Below are positions 24,850-34,844 of a DNA stretch of 64,000 bases, one piece after another; positions within the stretch are counted from its first letter, which is position 1; every line of letters begins with the position of its first letter. Source of the stretch: Polyangiaceae bacterium. GTDB taxonomy: Bacteria; Myxococcota_A; Polyangia; Polyangiales; Polyangiaceae. The DNA is taken from contig JABTUA010000001.1 in NCBI GenBank assembly GCA_015075635.1, forward strand, positions 2,728,001 to 2,792,000. The letters are read 5' to 3'. The notes below the pieces were generated by a model. That model was not told the origin of the DNA. It saw only the letters and a program-made list of their open reading frames with translations, and did not search any database. The position numbers were made by a program, and so were the translations under genes.

Positions 24850-26751
24850 TCACGAACGATTGCTGGGGATCAGCCGGATCGCGATCCACACCACGCCCCC
24901 CAGCATCGCCAGGCCCGCGATCCAGGTCGCCCGCACCGGGCCCAAGCTGAAGACCTCGCCGGAGGACGCCGCGTACCACTGGTCCCCGAGGGTCACGAGG
25001 ATGCTCATGAACACCAGGACCGCGCCCGGGAGCACACGGCGCAGGAGCGACGGCTCTGGTTCCTGGAAACCGGGCAACGGCGGCAGGTTCGGCAGCGGGT
25101 AGCCCGGGCCGCTCGCCCCGGGACGCACGCTCGCGGTCGCGGCCGGCAAACCGGAGACGGGACGGATGCTCTGAGACGCGCTCGCTGGCGGGAGACTGCC
25201 CGGCTGCGCGGGGTAGGCGCCGCTCGAAGGACGCGCGGGCGCTGTCACCGCGGGCATGGCTGCGGAGCTGACGCGTCGCCGAGCCTCGACGTCGTGAGTG
25301 CCCTGGCTGTCGGGGATCGGCCAATCCGGACGGCTACCGGTGACCGCGGGCCAGTCGGGACGGCTGCCCGCGCCGGCGGGCCCGGGCACCCTGAGTGACG
25401 GCCGCTCGCCTTCCGGCAGATCGACCTCGAGCCCGAGAGTGCTGACCTGAGACGGTGAGTCGTCGAAATCGAGCGCCCGTGCGTAGGCGGGAGGTCGCTC
25501 GGACTTCTTGGCGACCTTCGGCCGATTCGACCCGGACTGGGGCAAGTCGGGGATGTGGCCGAGCTCGAGATCCGGCACCGCCATCGGCCCGCTCATCGGC
25601 GGCTCGGAGGACGGCATGAGATCGGGGTACACGCCCGCCGCGACAGCGGACTGCGCTGGGAGGGTCGCCGCGCTCACTTTTCGCGCGCCGCTGGCCACCC
25701 GAGCCCGCGGGCCGGCTGCCGCTTCGATCGTCTCCACGCGTGGGATCACGCCGCCGTCGGCCCGAGAGTCGCGGGAAGACGCGTTGGGATCGCGCCCTTC
25801 TTGCCGCATCCCAAGGGCGGCCGTGAGCTCGTTCCAGAAGGCGCCGGCGTCGGCGTGGCGCTCGCGCGGATCCACGGCGAGCGCACGCCGAAACACGGCT
25901 TCGACCGCCTCGGGCACGTCGAGCCCTTCGTTCCGCGGCGTGGGCCGTCGATTCGGGTCGAGCGCAGTCCCCATCATCCCGGCGTGGTCGCCGTCGATGA
26001 TGGCCCTGCCGGCCATGACCTCGACCATGGTCAGCGCCAGACCCCAGACGTCGGTCCACGGTCCCGTTTGGCCGAAGCGCTTGGGGACCCACTGCTCGGG
26101 CGCGCCGTAGGCGGGCGTGAACGAGCTGAAGGCGCTCTCGGACTGGCTGGCTCTGCCGGCGACCTGGCTGGCCATGCTCTTGGCCTTGCCGATGCCGAAG
26201 TCGAGGATCTTCATCAGCTCTTCACCGGCCACGTTGGCGACGAAGATGTTCTCGGGCTTGAGATCCCGGTGAACGATGGAGATCGGCCCGTTCATTCCTT
26301 GAAAGTTGTGCGCGCGCTCCAGCGCCCGGGCCACCGGGGTGAGCATCCGCACGAGCTTCTTCAGCGGAATGGGCGGCAGCCCCTCCGCCTTGCGGCGCTG
26401 GGCGATGGCGTCCAGCGTCTCCCCTTCGAGCCACTCCAGGGCCATGAAGGGCACGAACCGACCGTCCGGGAGCGTGATGGCGTCGACGTGCAGGGGGCGG
26501 ACGACGGTCGGGATGCTCGCGCTCAGCCGGAACAGCAGCTCGGCCTCGGCGCGGAACTGCTCCAGAAACTGCGCCTCCTGCTCGCTCGAGAGCTGCTGCG
26601 GGACCTTCAGGCACTTGACCGCGACCGGCGCGCGGAACCCGGAGTGGTAGGCGCGATACACCACGCCGAAGCCCCCTTCCGCCACCACCGCTTCGATCTT
26701 GTAGGCACCGGCGACTACGGTGCCCAAGATTCCGAAGACGTCCTCAGCCAT
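24850..26751 (-). CDS. Membrane Ser/Thr protein kinase (Hanks type), paralog 1
   Basis: About 633 residues. The kinase domain spans ~17-330: AEGGFGVVY loop, Lys46 in VAVKCLK, HRD at 161-163 (IVHRDLKPEN), DFG at 184-186, APEQW. It is thus an active RD-type kinase. A long Ser/Pro-rich region (~330-560) leads to two C-terminal membrane spans (VLPGAVLVFMSILVTLGD and ATWIAGLAMLGGVVWIAIRL), leaving the kinase in the cytoplasm. It is followed (upstream in transcription) by a close paralog at 26883. Such kinases are abundant in myxobacteria; the substrate is unknown. Confidence 0.93.
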   Translation of the reverse strand: MAEDVFGILGTVVAGAYKIEAVVAEGGFGVVYRAYHSGFRAPVAVKCLKVPQQLSSEQEAQFLEQFRAEAELLFRLSASIPTVVRPLHVDAITLPDGRFVPFMALEWLEGETLDAIAQRRKAEGLPPIPLKKLVRMLTPVARALERAHNFQGMNGPISIVHRDLKPENIFVANVAGEELMKILDFGIGKAKSMASQVAGRASQSESAFSSFTPAYGAPEQWVPKRFGQTGPWTDVWGLALTMVEVMAGRAIIDGDHAGMMGTALDPNRRPTPRNEGLDVPEAVEAVFRRALAVDPRERHADAGAFWNELTAALGMRQEGRDPNASSRDSRADGGVIPRVETIEAAAGPRARVASGARKVSAATLPAQSAVAAGVYPDLMPSSEPPMSGPMAVPDLELGHIPDLPQSGSNRPKVAKKSERPPAYARALDFDDSPSQVSTLGLEVDLPEGERPSLRVPGPAGAGSRPDWPAVTGSRPDWPIPDSQGTHDVEARRRVSSAAMPAVTAPARPSSGAYPAQPGSLPPASASQSIRPVSGLPAATASVRPGASGPGYPLPNLPPLPGFQEPEPSLLRRVLPGAVLVFMSILVTLGDQWYAASSGEVFSLGPVRATWIAGLAMLGGVVWIAIRLIPSNRS

Positions 26752-26882
26752 TGTCCCTCGCGCAGCGGGCCGGAGATCGCCCCACCAGCCCTTGGCAGAG
26801 TAGCAAATTTGGGGCGCTGGCCAGCCTCCTTTGCCCAGCGCTGCCGAGCGGACCGGAGGCACTACGCGAATTGCTGCGGAGA

Positions 26883-28823
26883 TCAGCGATCATCGTGGGG
26901 CAGGAATTGGTAAATGAGCAGCCCGACGCCCAACGCAAACAGCAGCCCAGCCACCACCATGGGGCTCACCGGCCCGAGCGCCAGCGCCGACGAGCCATCC
27001 TCGTTGCGCAACGCGCGATCGCCGAGTCCGATGCCGATGGCCGCGACTATCATCCCGCTGCCAATCGCGAGCAGGTTCACCCGACGCTTCGGCGCTGCGG
27101 GCGCGAGGTCGAGGTCGCGCGCCGCGCGAACCGGCGCGGGCCGAGCCGGCGGCGCCCGAGGCGACATCGCGCCGGGTCGGGGCGGAAGCTCGGAACGCAG
27201 ATCGACTTTCAGCGCGGGTGCCCCACCGAGCTCGAGCTCCGCGCCGTACATCGCGGGCGCCGCGGGCCCGGGGCGCAGGGAGGCCTCGAGCTCGCTCGGA
27301 GCCGGCCGATCGGACGGCACGGCGGCGTCCACGTCGAGCGCGTTGCGATTGAGGACCGGATCGGGGCGATGTGCGGGCGCGCGAGGAGCGACCGGCACCT
27401 CCAGCTCGAAGTCGTGACTCGGAGGGGCCGCGGGAACTGGCGCCGGCGCCCGCGGCGGGACTGCGGGCGCGCCGGGCATCATCGACGGGATCGCAGCCTC
27501 GAGGCTCGACGGCGCCGCCGGTGGCGGGACCGAGGGGATCGCCGCCTCGAGCCCGGGGCCGGGAGGCTCGGATGGGAGCTTGAGCTCGAGCGAGGGCTTC
27601 GGCGCCGGCCGCTCTCGGCGCGGCGGGGCCGGGGCCGCGACCGGAAGGCCGCCGAAAGGCGACGGCGGATCGTCGAGCTCGAAGGGGTCGTCGATGGTCA
27701 GGCGATGCTTCGGCAAGGCCAGCGGGGCCTTCGGCGCCGCTGCCTGCTTGAGCTTGACGCGCGCCAGCGCCGCGCCGGCCTTCGGCTGCGACGGAGCCTT
27801 CGCCTTCGGGACCTCGACGCGTTCTTCGCGCAGCTGCGCGCCAGCCTCGCGCCGCGCGTCGCGGTGGCCCTCTTTCATGCCGAGCGCGATCAAGAGCTCG
27901 TCCCAGAACTGCCCGACGTCCGCCTGGCGGTTTTTGGGGCTCAACGCCAGCGCGCGCTCGAACACCGCCTCGACCTCGGGCGACACCTCGACTCCGTTCT
28001 CGAGCGGCGTGGGGCGCGCGACCGGGTCGAGGGCGATGTTCATCATCGTCGCCACGTCGCCGTCGATGATCAGCCGTCCCGCCATGGCCTCCACCAGCGT
28101 CAGCGCCAGACCCCAGACGTCCGTCCACGGGCCGGTCTCGCCGTATTTGTCCGGAGCCCACTGCTCGGGCGCCGCGTAGGCCGGAGTGAACGAGTGCACG
28201 CCGCTGCGCTCGGCGCCGCTCGAGCCGGCGACCTGGCTCGCGACGCTCTGGGCCTTGGCGACGCCGAAATCCAGGATCTTCACCACTTGCTCTCCGGCGA
28301 CGTTGGCCACGAAGATGTTCTCGGGCTTCACGTCCTGGTGCACGATCGACACCGCCGTCCCGTCTGCCGCGGTGAAGTCGTGCGCGCGCGCCAACGCCTG
28401 CGCCACCGGCCCGAGCAGCCGCACCAGCTTCTTCAGCGGCGGCGGGGGCATTTGGTCGGCGGCGCGGTGGTGGATGATGGCCGCGAGCGTCTCCCCTTCG
28501 AGCCACTCGAGCACCATGTAGGGAACGAAGGTGCCGTCCTTGGTGGTGATGGCGTCGATGTGCAGCGGACGCACCACGGTCGGGATGCTCGACGAGAGCT
28601 GGAACAGGAGCGCGGCCTCCGCCTTGAACTGTGCGAGGAACTCCGCCTGCCGCTCCGGCCCGACCTTACGGGACAGCTTGAGGCACTTGAGCGCGACCTT
28701 GGCGCCGAAGCCGGCGTGGTGCGCCCGATAGACGATGGCGAAGCCGCCTTCGGCCACGACTGCTTCGACCTCGTAGGTGCCCGCGATGGCGGTACCCACG
28801 ATTCCGAACAGGTCCTTGGCCAT
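26883..28823 (-). CDS. Membrane Ser/Thr protein kinase, paralog 2, with HQD in place of HRD
   Basis: 646 residues. Same plan as the neighbouring kinase: start MAKDLFGIVGT, Lys46, DFG at 185-187, APEQW, Pro-rich middle, two C-terminal membrane spans (near 590-640). The catalytic loop reads VHQDVKPEN (162-164 HQD), so it is a non-RD kinase. It keeps Lys, Asp and DFG, so it may be active but not regulated through an activation-loop phosphate. Identity to paralog 1 is high across the kinase domain and low in the linker, as after a tandem duplication. Confidence 0.93.
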   Translation of the reverse strand: MAKDLFGIVGTAIAGTYEVEAVVAEGGFAIVYRAHHAGFGAKVALKCLKLSRKVGPERQAEFLAQFKAEAALLFQLSSSIPTVVRPLHIDAITTKDGTFVPYMVLEWLEGETLAAIIHHRAADQMPPPPLKKLVRLLGPVAQALARAHDFTAADGTAVSIVHQDVKPENIFVANVAGEQVVKILDFGVAKAQSVASQVAGSSGAERSGVHSFTPAYAAPEQWAPDKYGETGPWTDVWGLALTLVEAMAGRLIIDGDVATMMNIALDPVARPTPLENGVEVSPEVEAVFERALALSPKNRQADVGQFWDELLIALGMKEGHRDARREAGAQLREERVEVPKAKAPSQPKAGAALARVKLKQAAAPKAPLALPKHRLTIDDPFELDDPPSPFGGLPVAAPAPPRRERPAPKPSLELKLPSEPPGPGLEAAIPSVPPPAAPSSLEAAIPSMMPGAPAVPPRAPAPVPAAPPSHDFELEVPVAPRAPAHRPDPVLNRNALDVDAAVPSDRPAPSELEASLRPGPAAPAMYGAELELGGAPALKVDLRSELPPRPGAMSPRAPPARPAPVRAARDLDLAPAAPKRRVNLLAIGSGMIVAAIGIGLGDRALRNEDGSSALALGPVSPMVVAGLLFALGVGLLIYQFLPHDDR

Positions 28824-28912
28824 GATCGACCCACCATAGCGCGAGCCCGCGCCGGCACCGAGTCCGGAGTTTTTGCAGGCAGAGGGCCGCGGGGTGGTTA
28901 GAGTCGGCTTCG

Positions 28913-29758
28913 GTGCAAGCTGCCCCGAGCCCCGAGCGCCCCGGCTTTCGAGCGGGGTTTTCGTCCATCTTCGCCGGCGCCGCGTTCCTGGTCCGAACCC
29001 CGAAGAGCTGGCCCTTCGCGTGGGTGCCGGCCCTGGTGCTGGTGGTGCTGGCGCTCGGCCTGGGCTGGGCAGCGATCAGCGGCGTGAACGCACTGGTCGA
29101 CGGCTGGCTCGGCGCAGCCACCAGCTGGTACGGCAAGGCGGCGGCCAGCGCGCTCACCTGGCTCGGCTCCGTGCTGGGCGCCATCCTCGGCCTGCTCGTC
29201 GCGCTCGCGCTGACGCCGCCCCTCTCCAGCCCCGCGCTGGAGCACATCGTCGGGCTCGCCGAGCGGGAGCTCGGGGCACCCGACCGCGCCCCGCTCGGCT
29301 TCCTCGTGGAGATCTGGTGCGGCGCGCGCGCGCAGGCCTTCGCGGCGCTCTTCGCGGTCCCCATCCTCGCCCTGCTCTGGGTAGCCGAGCTCCTGTTCGC
29401 TCCGGCGGTGTTCGTGACGGTGCCGCTGAAGCTCTTGGTCTCGGCGCTCTCGCTCTCGTGGAACCTCTTCGACTACCCGCTCACGCTGCGCGGCGTGCGC
29501 ATGCGCGACCGCCTAGGGATGGTGCTCGCCTACAAGGCCGCAGCGCTGGGCTTCGGTCTCGCGTTCGCGATCCTGTTCTGGATCCCGTGCTTCGGCGTGT
29601 TGCTGTTGCCGGTGGGGGTCGCCGCCGCGACGCGCCTGGTGTGGCGCATCCTCGACAGCGACCCGAACCTCTTGCCCGGAGTGCCTCGCCGAGCGCTCAG
29701 CTCAGATCGACTGCTATCCCCAGCCGACGCCGCAGCTGGAAGTAGCGATCGCTCGTGA
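28913..29758 (+). CDS. EI24-domain integral membrane protein (CysZ-like)
   Basis: 281 residues from a GTG start. Several hydrophobic spans (~38-60, ~85-110, ~145-175, ~205-240). The segment SLSWNLFDYPLTLRGVRMRDR fits the EI24/CysZ family signature. CysZ members move sulfate, but the family is broad and no sulfate genes are nearby. It is divergent from the HQD kinase across 89 bases, and its last 62 bases overlap the end of the TerB-like gene on the other strand. Confidence 0.82.
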   Translation: MQAAPSPERPGFRAGFSSIFAGAAFLVRTPKSWPFAWVPALVLVVLALGLGWAAISGVNALVDGWLGAATSWYGKAAASALTWLGSVLGAILGLLVALALTPPLSSPALEHIVGLAERELGAPDRAPLGFLVEIWCGARAQAFAALFAVPILALLWVAELLFAPAVFVTVPLKLLVSALSLSWNLFDYPLTLRGVRMRDRLGMVLAYKAAALGFGLAFAILFWIPCFGVLLLPVGVAAATRLVWRILDSDPNLLPGVPRRALSSDRLLSPADAAAGSSDRS

Positions 29759-31187
29759 CGAAGGCGACCAGGTCGCGCTGAAGCTCGCCGAGCTTCCCTT
29801 CCTCGGCCTCGAGCAGGCCGCAGGCCGTGGGCAGGTCGTTGCAGAGCGCGAGCCCCGCGCGCGCCGACGTCTTCTCGGCGGCGCTCGACCAGCGCTGCAG
29901 GTTGGTGCGCCCGCCCTCCTCGACGAAACGCAGGAAGAACCCGCGCAAAGCGTCCTTGTGCTGCGCCTCCAGCACCGGCTCGATCGCTGCGGCGATGGGA
30001 GCCACGCGCCTCTTCATGTCCTCGGCGATGGGCAGACCCGGGTTGCCGATGGTGAGCGCTGCCAGGAACAGATCTTCCAGATCCGGAACCGCGGAGAACA
30101 GCGTGCGCACGAAGTGCTCCTGTCGGTATCCGGAGAGGTGACGCCCGACCAAGAACGCGTGTTCGAGCTGCGTGCGACCGCTGAGCACGCGCTTGCCGAT
30201 GAACGTCGAAGGAGGCACGCCGGGGATGTGCTCGTAGCCGGCGTCGCGATCTTTCTCCAAGTAGATGGACGGCACCGGCAAGCTCAGAATCGCAGCACCC
30301 CACGGCAGCGCACGGACCGCCGTCACCGTGGCCTTCGCAGGGTCCTGCTTGAGCTCGGGCTTGGGCATCGGAAGCTTGCCCTCGCGGCGCAGGGCCGTGA
30401 CGCGTCCGAGCAACACGGCGGGCGCGATCACGCCGAAGATTTGTCCGGTCAGCACCTCCTCCTCGGGGTGGAAGACGCACTCGTACCAGGTCTGCGGCGC
30501 GACGCCGGCCCGCGGCGCGATCAGGGTCTGGGAGCGGTGCTTCTCGAAGAGCTGGCGCTCGGTGTCGTTGGCCTGCCCGGTCGCGACCAGCGCTTGGGCG
30601 GCGCACCACTGCTTGTCGAGCTCGCTGCGCGCCCCGTAGATGCGATAGAGCTGGCGAATCGCCGGGCCGTTCAGCGGATCGCGGCGCACTCGGCGCCAGG
30701 CGTCTTCGGGGTCCTCACTCGCGTCCTCAACCGACGTCTCGAGATCCGTCAGATCGACCTCCACGTTGATGGCAGCCTGCGCGCGGCGCAGCTCGTCTTC
30801 GAGCTCGCGGACCCGCCCCTCGAGCTGCTCGATGCGCTTCAGCAGGAGCGCGCGTCCCGCGTCGCCGGCGGCCTCGACCTTGATCGGGGCGAGCGAGGGC
30901 GCGGGCTCCTCGTAGTGCTCGACGACCCGCACCTTGTGGTGGGTCTCGTAGGCCGCCATGATGGCCTGCTCCAGGCGCAACAGGCGCCCGCGGTCGAGGC
31001 CCATGTTGTCCGCAGCCTTCTCCAGGCGCTGGCGCTCTTCGGCGGTGATGATGCCGTCCGCCAGCACCTCGGCGAACAGCTCTTCGTACTGCTGCTCGAG
31101 GGGCCCGAGGCCCAGCGCCCCCGAAATCTCGCCGGGCACGAAGCCCTGGACGTGCTCGAACCCACCTTCGGTCGTGGCGTCGGTCAT
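29697..31187 (-). CDS. Conserved hypothetical protein with TerB-like helical segment
   Basis: About 496 residues. Near residues 25-80 the sequence YEELFAEVLADGIITAEERQRLE is like the TerB/EF-hand-like helical module, where acidic helices follow DGxIxxEE. A coiled coil follows (~105-140, KRIEQLEGRVRELEDELRR). The rest is helical, including LPWGAAILSLPVPSIYL and a C-terminal FLRFVEEGGRTNLQRW. No enzyme motif is seen. The ATG has a GGAGGAG ribosome site. It starts divergently from the VWA lipoprotein and overlaps the EI24 gene tail to tail. Function unknown. Confidence 0.7.
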   Translation of the reverse strand: MTDATTEGGFEHVQGFVPGEISGALGLGPLEQQYEELFAEVLADGIITAEERQRLEKAADNMGLDRGRLLRLEQAIMAAYETHHKVRVVEHYEEPAPSLAPIKVEAAGDAGRALLLKRIEQLEGRVRELEDELRRAQAAINVEVDLTDLETSVEDASEDPEDAWRRVRRDPLNGPAIRQLYRIYGARSELDKQWCAAQALVATGQANDTERQLFEKHRSQTLIAPRAGVAPQTWYECVFHPEEEVLTGQIFGVIAPAVLLGRVTALRREGKLPMPKPELKQDPAKATVTAVRALPWGAAILSLPVPSIYLEKDRDAGYEHIPGVPPSTFIGKRVLSGRTQLEHAFLVGRHLSGYRQEHFVRTLFSAVPDLEDLFLAALTIGNPGLPIAEDMKRRVAPIAAAIEPVLEAQHKDALRGFFLRFVEEGGRTNLQRWSSAAEKTSARAGLALCNDLPTACGLLEAEEGKLGELQRDLVAFVTSDRYFQLRRRLGIAVDLS

Positions 31188-31306
31188 CCCACACTCTCCT
31201 CCTCGAAGCGGCCTCGGACTTTCGCCCGGGACGGCCTTCCGAGCAACCGTTCCGAAAAGCGTGTTACGCTTTCGTGAGCCCACCCGCCTCCACAAGGAGC
31301 CCTGAA

Positions 31307-32554
31307 GTGCACCTCCGCCACCTTTCCAAGCACGCGCTCGTCGCTTCCATGGCCTTGGCCCTCTGGTTCGGAGGCTGCGGCTCCGACGACGGAGGCGGCG
31401 GCACGGCCGGAGGCGGCGGCTCCGCCAACGGCAGCGGGACCGGCGGCGGCAGCGGCTCCGGCAGCGGTGGTCTGGCGTTCGGCGGCGGCGGCGGCGGCAC
31501 TGGAGGCCTCGCCATCGGCGGCGGGGGTGGCGCCGGCGGCTCCTCCGGCGACGCCTGCGCCACGACCGTGGTCGAGAGCACGCTCGTGCCCGCGAACTTG
31601 TTCCTGGTCATCGACCGCAGCGGCAGCATGGACTGCAACCTGCCGTCGGACGGCCAGCCCTCGACGCAGTGCGAGGCCTTCCCCAAGCCCATCGACACCA
31701 CCAAGCCGACCAAGTGGGCGCTGACCCAGACCGCGCTCCAGCAGGCCATCGACGACCTGGCACTCGCGGGCAACACCAGCGCGGGCACGGTCGTGTTCCC
31801 GCGCCCCGCCAGCGACTGCAACGTGACGCAGACGCCCGACGTGCCCATCGCCAACCTGGACGCGACGCAGGTCACCGCGCTGAAGACCTTCCTGAGCGGC
31901 GTGGTCCCGAAGGGCAAGACGCCGCTCGCCGGCGCGACCATCCTCTCCTACGCGCACCTCTACGAGTTGCTCAAGGCGGGCACCCTGACGGGCAACCTGT
32001 TCGTCGTCTTGCTCACCGACGGCTTCGAGAGCTGCGCCCCCGCCGAGCTCGGCAAGCTGCTCTCCACGGACGTGCCCACGGCGTACAACCAGCTCAACAT
32101 CCGCACCTTCGTCATCGGTGTGCCGGGTAGCGAGAACGGCCGGGCGCTGCTCTCGCAGATCGCCTACGAAGGCGGCACCGCCAAGAGCTCGACCTGCACG
32201 CACAACGCCACGCCCGCCGACGTCGGCGACTGCCACTTCGACATGACCAAGAGCGCGAATTTCAGCACCGACTTGCAGGCCGCGCTGGCGCAGATCAGCG
32301 GCACCGTGCTCTCGTGCGAGATCAACGTGCCGAAGCCGCCGCCCGGCAAGAAGATCAACACCAACGACGTCAAGGTGACGGTCACGGGCAACGCGGTGAC
32401 CCAGGACTCGTCCACGACCTGTGACCAGGCGAACGGTTGGCAGTTCAGCCCGGACAAGGCGAAGATCTTCTTGTGCGGCACGGCCTGCGACGACGCCAAG
32501 AAGCCGAACGCCAAGATCGAGCTCGACCTCGGGTGCCTTCAGGACATCCGCTGA
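31307..32554 (+). CDS. Lipoprotein with von Willebrand factor A domain
   Basis: About 415 residues. Lipobox WFGGC (Cys near 26), a Gly-rich linker to ~80, then a VWA domain with the MIDAS sequence LFLVIDRSGSMDC, a long loop, LFVVLLTDGFESC and FVIGVPGSE. A Cys-bearing C-terminal region follows. It likely binds a ligand at the cell surface through a metal ion. The GTG start has AAGGAG eight bases upstream. It forms an operon with the next gene, which overlaps it by 22 bases. Confidence 0.88.
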   Translation: MHLRHLSKHALVASMALALWFGGCGSDDGGGGTAGGGGSANGSGTGGGSGSGSGGLAFGGGGGGTGGLAIGGGGGAGGSSGDACATTVVESTLVPANLFLVIDRSGSMDCNLPSDGQPSTQCEAFPKPIDTTKPTKWALTQTALQQAIDDLALAGNTSAGTVVFPRPASDCNVTQTPDVPIANLDATQVTALKTFLSGVVPKGKTPLAGATILSYAHLYELLKAGTLTGNLFVVLLTDGFESCAPAELGKLLSTDVPTAYNQLNIRTFVIGVPGSENGRALLSQIAYEGGTAKSSTCTHNATPADVGDCHFDMTKSANFSTDLQAALAQISGTVLSCEINVPKPPPGKKINTNDVKVTVTGNAVTQDSSTTCDQANGWQFSPDKAKIFLCGTACDDAKKPNAKIELDLGCLQDIR

Positions 32555-33705
32555 TCGAGAGCACACCCGGGCGCCGCTTCGGCGCGCTATTCGCCGGTAC
32601 GCTCGGCGTGATGTGCCTCCACGCCTGCTCGGCGGCGCCCTCGAGCGCCGTCCCGGAGCCGCCGCGACTCGACGCCTCGGCGCACGCACCTCTACCGAAG
32701 GCCGACGCCCAGGCGGACGCCGAGCCGGTCGAAGACGCGTCGCCGGCCGACGCGCTCGCCGGCGACGCCGCCGACGCGAGTGACGCCGAGCTCTCGGCTC
32801 GACCTGTCCCGGTGTTGCTGATCGAGCGCCCATACCTGGCCTGGGCTCGGCCACGCCCGAAGGGCGAGGTCGCCGCCGGCGCCCACGACGAGCTCCTGGC
32901 GCGCTGGAACCTCGGCGGAACGTCCGATCCGGACTTCCTTTCGAACCGACCGAGCTACCACCCGGGCACGCGGGTCAAGGTCGAGGCGCGGGTGGTGTCC
33001 GGCAAGCTGCCCAAGGCCGCGCCGGTCGATCGCCGCACTGGCAAACCCGCCGTGGTGCTCAGCGAGACCAGCCTGCTGGCTCGCTCCAGAAAGCATGGCT
33101 ACTGGCCCTACCGCCTGTGCTTCGAGCGCGCGGTGCAGCAGCAGGGCAAACAGAAGGGCGGCGAAACGGTGCTCAGCTTCGCCGTGGACGCCCGCGGTCG
33201 CGTCGGCCGCCCGCGCCTGCTCCGGACCAAGCTCGATTCCGCCGAGGTGGTCGAGTGCCTGCTCGCCGAGACCCGCGAGCTCCCGCTGCTGCCGCCGCCC
33301 CGGCGAATCCAGGTCGAGCTATCCGTGCAGGTCTGGCCGGGAGACGCGCCCTTGCCGTCGCTCCCGCCGTCGCCGGCCGACCCTGCCCTGGCCGGCCCGC
33401 TCGACGGCGAAGCCCTGGAGAAGGCCCTGGAGGTCGAGCGCGAGGCCTTCACGAGCTGCTACGCGCAGGGGCTCGCACGGGACCCTGGACTTTGGGGCCG
33501 TATCCAAGCGCACGTGCAGCGCGACGCCCGCGGGCGGGTGACGGCAGCCCGCCAGAGCGAGAGCCGGTTCCCGGACCCCGAAGTGGTCGCCTGCGTGCTC
33601 GGGCGGCTCAAAGAAACCCGACTGCCTGTCGGCGGGGGACCCGGCTTCGAAATTGCCCTGCGCCTGGGACGTGAGCCCGACCGGCCTCCCGCTGCCACGC
33701 CCTGA
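32533..33705 (+). CDS. Lipoprotein with two AgmX/PglI C-terminal-type repeats
   Basis: About 390 residues. The hydrophobic signal FGALFAGTLGVMCLHAC ends in a candidate lipobox Cys. An Asp/Ala-rich linker follows. Two copies of the AgmX/PglI C-terminal module (YRLCFERAVQQQ with VLSFAVDARGRVG, and FTSCYAQGLA with AHVQRDARGRVT) occupy ~180-250 and ~305-365. These modules occur in gliding-motility and energy-transduction proteins of myxobacteria. GTG 32533 was picked because it leaves a basic region before the signal; ATG 32611 would truncate it. Confidence 0.75.
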   Translation: MPSGHPLIESTPGRRFGALFAGTLGVMCLHACSAAPSSAVPEPPRLDASAHAPLPKADAQADAEPVEDASPADALAGDAADASDAELSARPVPVLLIERPYLAWARPRPKGEVAAGAHDELLARWNLGGTSDPDFLSNRPSYHPGTRVKVEARVVSGKLPKAAPVDRRTGKPAVVLSETSLLARSRKHGYWPYRLCFERAVQQQGKQKGGETVLSFAVDARGRVGRPRLLRTKLDSAEVVECLLAETRELPLLPPPRRIQVELSVQVWPGDAPLPSLPPSPADPALAGPLDGEALEKALEVEREAFTSCYAQGLARDPGLWGRIQAHVQRDARGRVTAARQSESRFPDPEVVACVLGRLKETRLPVGGGPGFEIALRLGREPDRPPAATP

Positions 33706-33906
33706 AAAACCCATTGATTCGTAGATTTGGCTGATCGCGCGGGAGCGCGAGCCGAAATGAGGCGCTCGGGCGTCTGCTGCGACAAGCGCGCTTTTGGCGC
33801 TTGGCCGGGCCGTCCCAGTGTGGGAAGGTCCCGCCCGCTGTGACCGTAGCCCGCCAATACGAGGGCTGCTCACGGCAGAGTTTGGTTGGACCTGAAGGAG
33901 GGTTTC

Positions 33907-34818
33907 TTGAAGATGCGTACTTTGCGAAACACGTCGGTTACGGCGTCCGCGGTGGTGCTGCTGGCGCTCAGCGCCGGCGCGTTCATGGGCTGCACGGCTG
34001 AAGCGAGCATGAGCGGCTCGATGGAGGCTGGAAATGCTCCTCCTCCGCCGCCCCCGGCGACCCCTCCGGATGACGATGGCGACGGCATCGCCAACGCGGA
34101 CGACAAGTGCCCCGCCGAGAAGGAAGACGGCCAGCCGCCGGACCCCAAGGACGGCTGCCCGAACCAGGATCCGGACGGCGACGGGGTGATGGGCGCTGCT
34201 GACAAGTGCCCGAACGAGCCGGAGACCAAGAACGAGTTCGAGGACGACGACGGCTGCCCGGACAAGAAGCCGCTGGTCATGCTGGTCGGATCCGAAGTGA
34301 AGATCAGCCAGAAGATCCAGTTCAAGAAGGGCTCCGCCGGCATCGAGGACGAGTCCAAGCCGATCTTGGACGCGGTCGCGGACGTGCTGAAGAAGAACCC
34401 CGACCTGCAGCTGGTCGAGGTCGGCGGCCACGCCTCGAAGGAGGGCGACGCCGGCTTCAACAAGACGCTCACCCAGAAGCGCGTGGACTCGGTCTCCAAG
34501 GAGCTCGTGACCCGCGGCGTCGAGAAGGAGCGCCTGTTCTCGCAGGGCTACGGCTTCTACTGCCTGGTGGACACGGGCGAGACGCCCGAGGCGATGGAGA
34601 AGAACCGTCGCGTCGAGTTCAAGATCCTGTGGCGCGGCGGCAAGGCCACGGACCAGACGCGCGGCTGCGAAGCTGCGGAAAAGGCCGGCGTCAAGCCGAA
34701 GGCCCTCCCGGCCAAGCCGTGGGAGGCCAAGAAGGAGGCCGCTCCCAAGGCCGAAGAGGCCAAGCCGGCGGCCGCTGGAGAGAAGAAGCTCGCGAAGCCG
34801 GCTGCCGAGAAGAAGTAG
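33907..34818 (+). CDS. OmpA-family lipoprotein (Pal-like) with acidic calcium-type repeats
   Basis: About 303 residues. Lipobox AFMGC, a Pro-rich spacer, two Asp-rich TSP3-like stretches (DDDGDGIANADDKCP, DPDGDGVMGAADKCP), then an OmpA domain (~115-240; IQFKKGSAGIED, VEVGGHASKEGD, NRRVEFKIL). A Lys/Ala/Pro tail ends it. The domain should bind peptidoglycan and tie the outer membrane to it. TTG 33907 has AAGGAGGG seven bases upstream; ATG 33913 is the alternative. It ends just before a good terminator and is probably monocistronic. The 200-base spacer before it holds short palindromic GC segments but no clear promoter. Confidence 0.9.
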   Translation: MKMRTLRNTSVTASAVVLLALSAGAFMGCTAEASMSGSMEAGNAPPPPPPATPPDDDGDGIANADDKCPAEKEDGQPPDPKDGCPNQDPDGDGVMGAADKCPNEPETKNEFEDDDGCPDKKPLVMLVGSEVKISQKIQFKKGSAGIEDESKPILDAVADVLKKNPDLQLVEVGGHASKEGDAGFNKTLTQKRVDSVSKELVTRGVEKERLFSQGYGFYCLVDTGETPEAMEKNRRVEFKILWRGGKATDQTRGCEAAEKAGVKPKALPAKPWEAKKEAAPKAEEAKPAAAGEKKLAKPAAEKK

Positions 34819-34844
34819 CTCGACGCTTCGGGCTTCGGCTCGAG

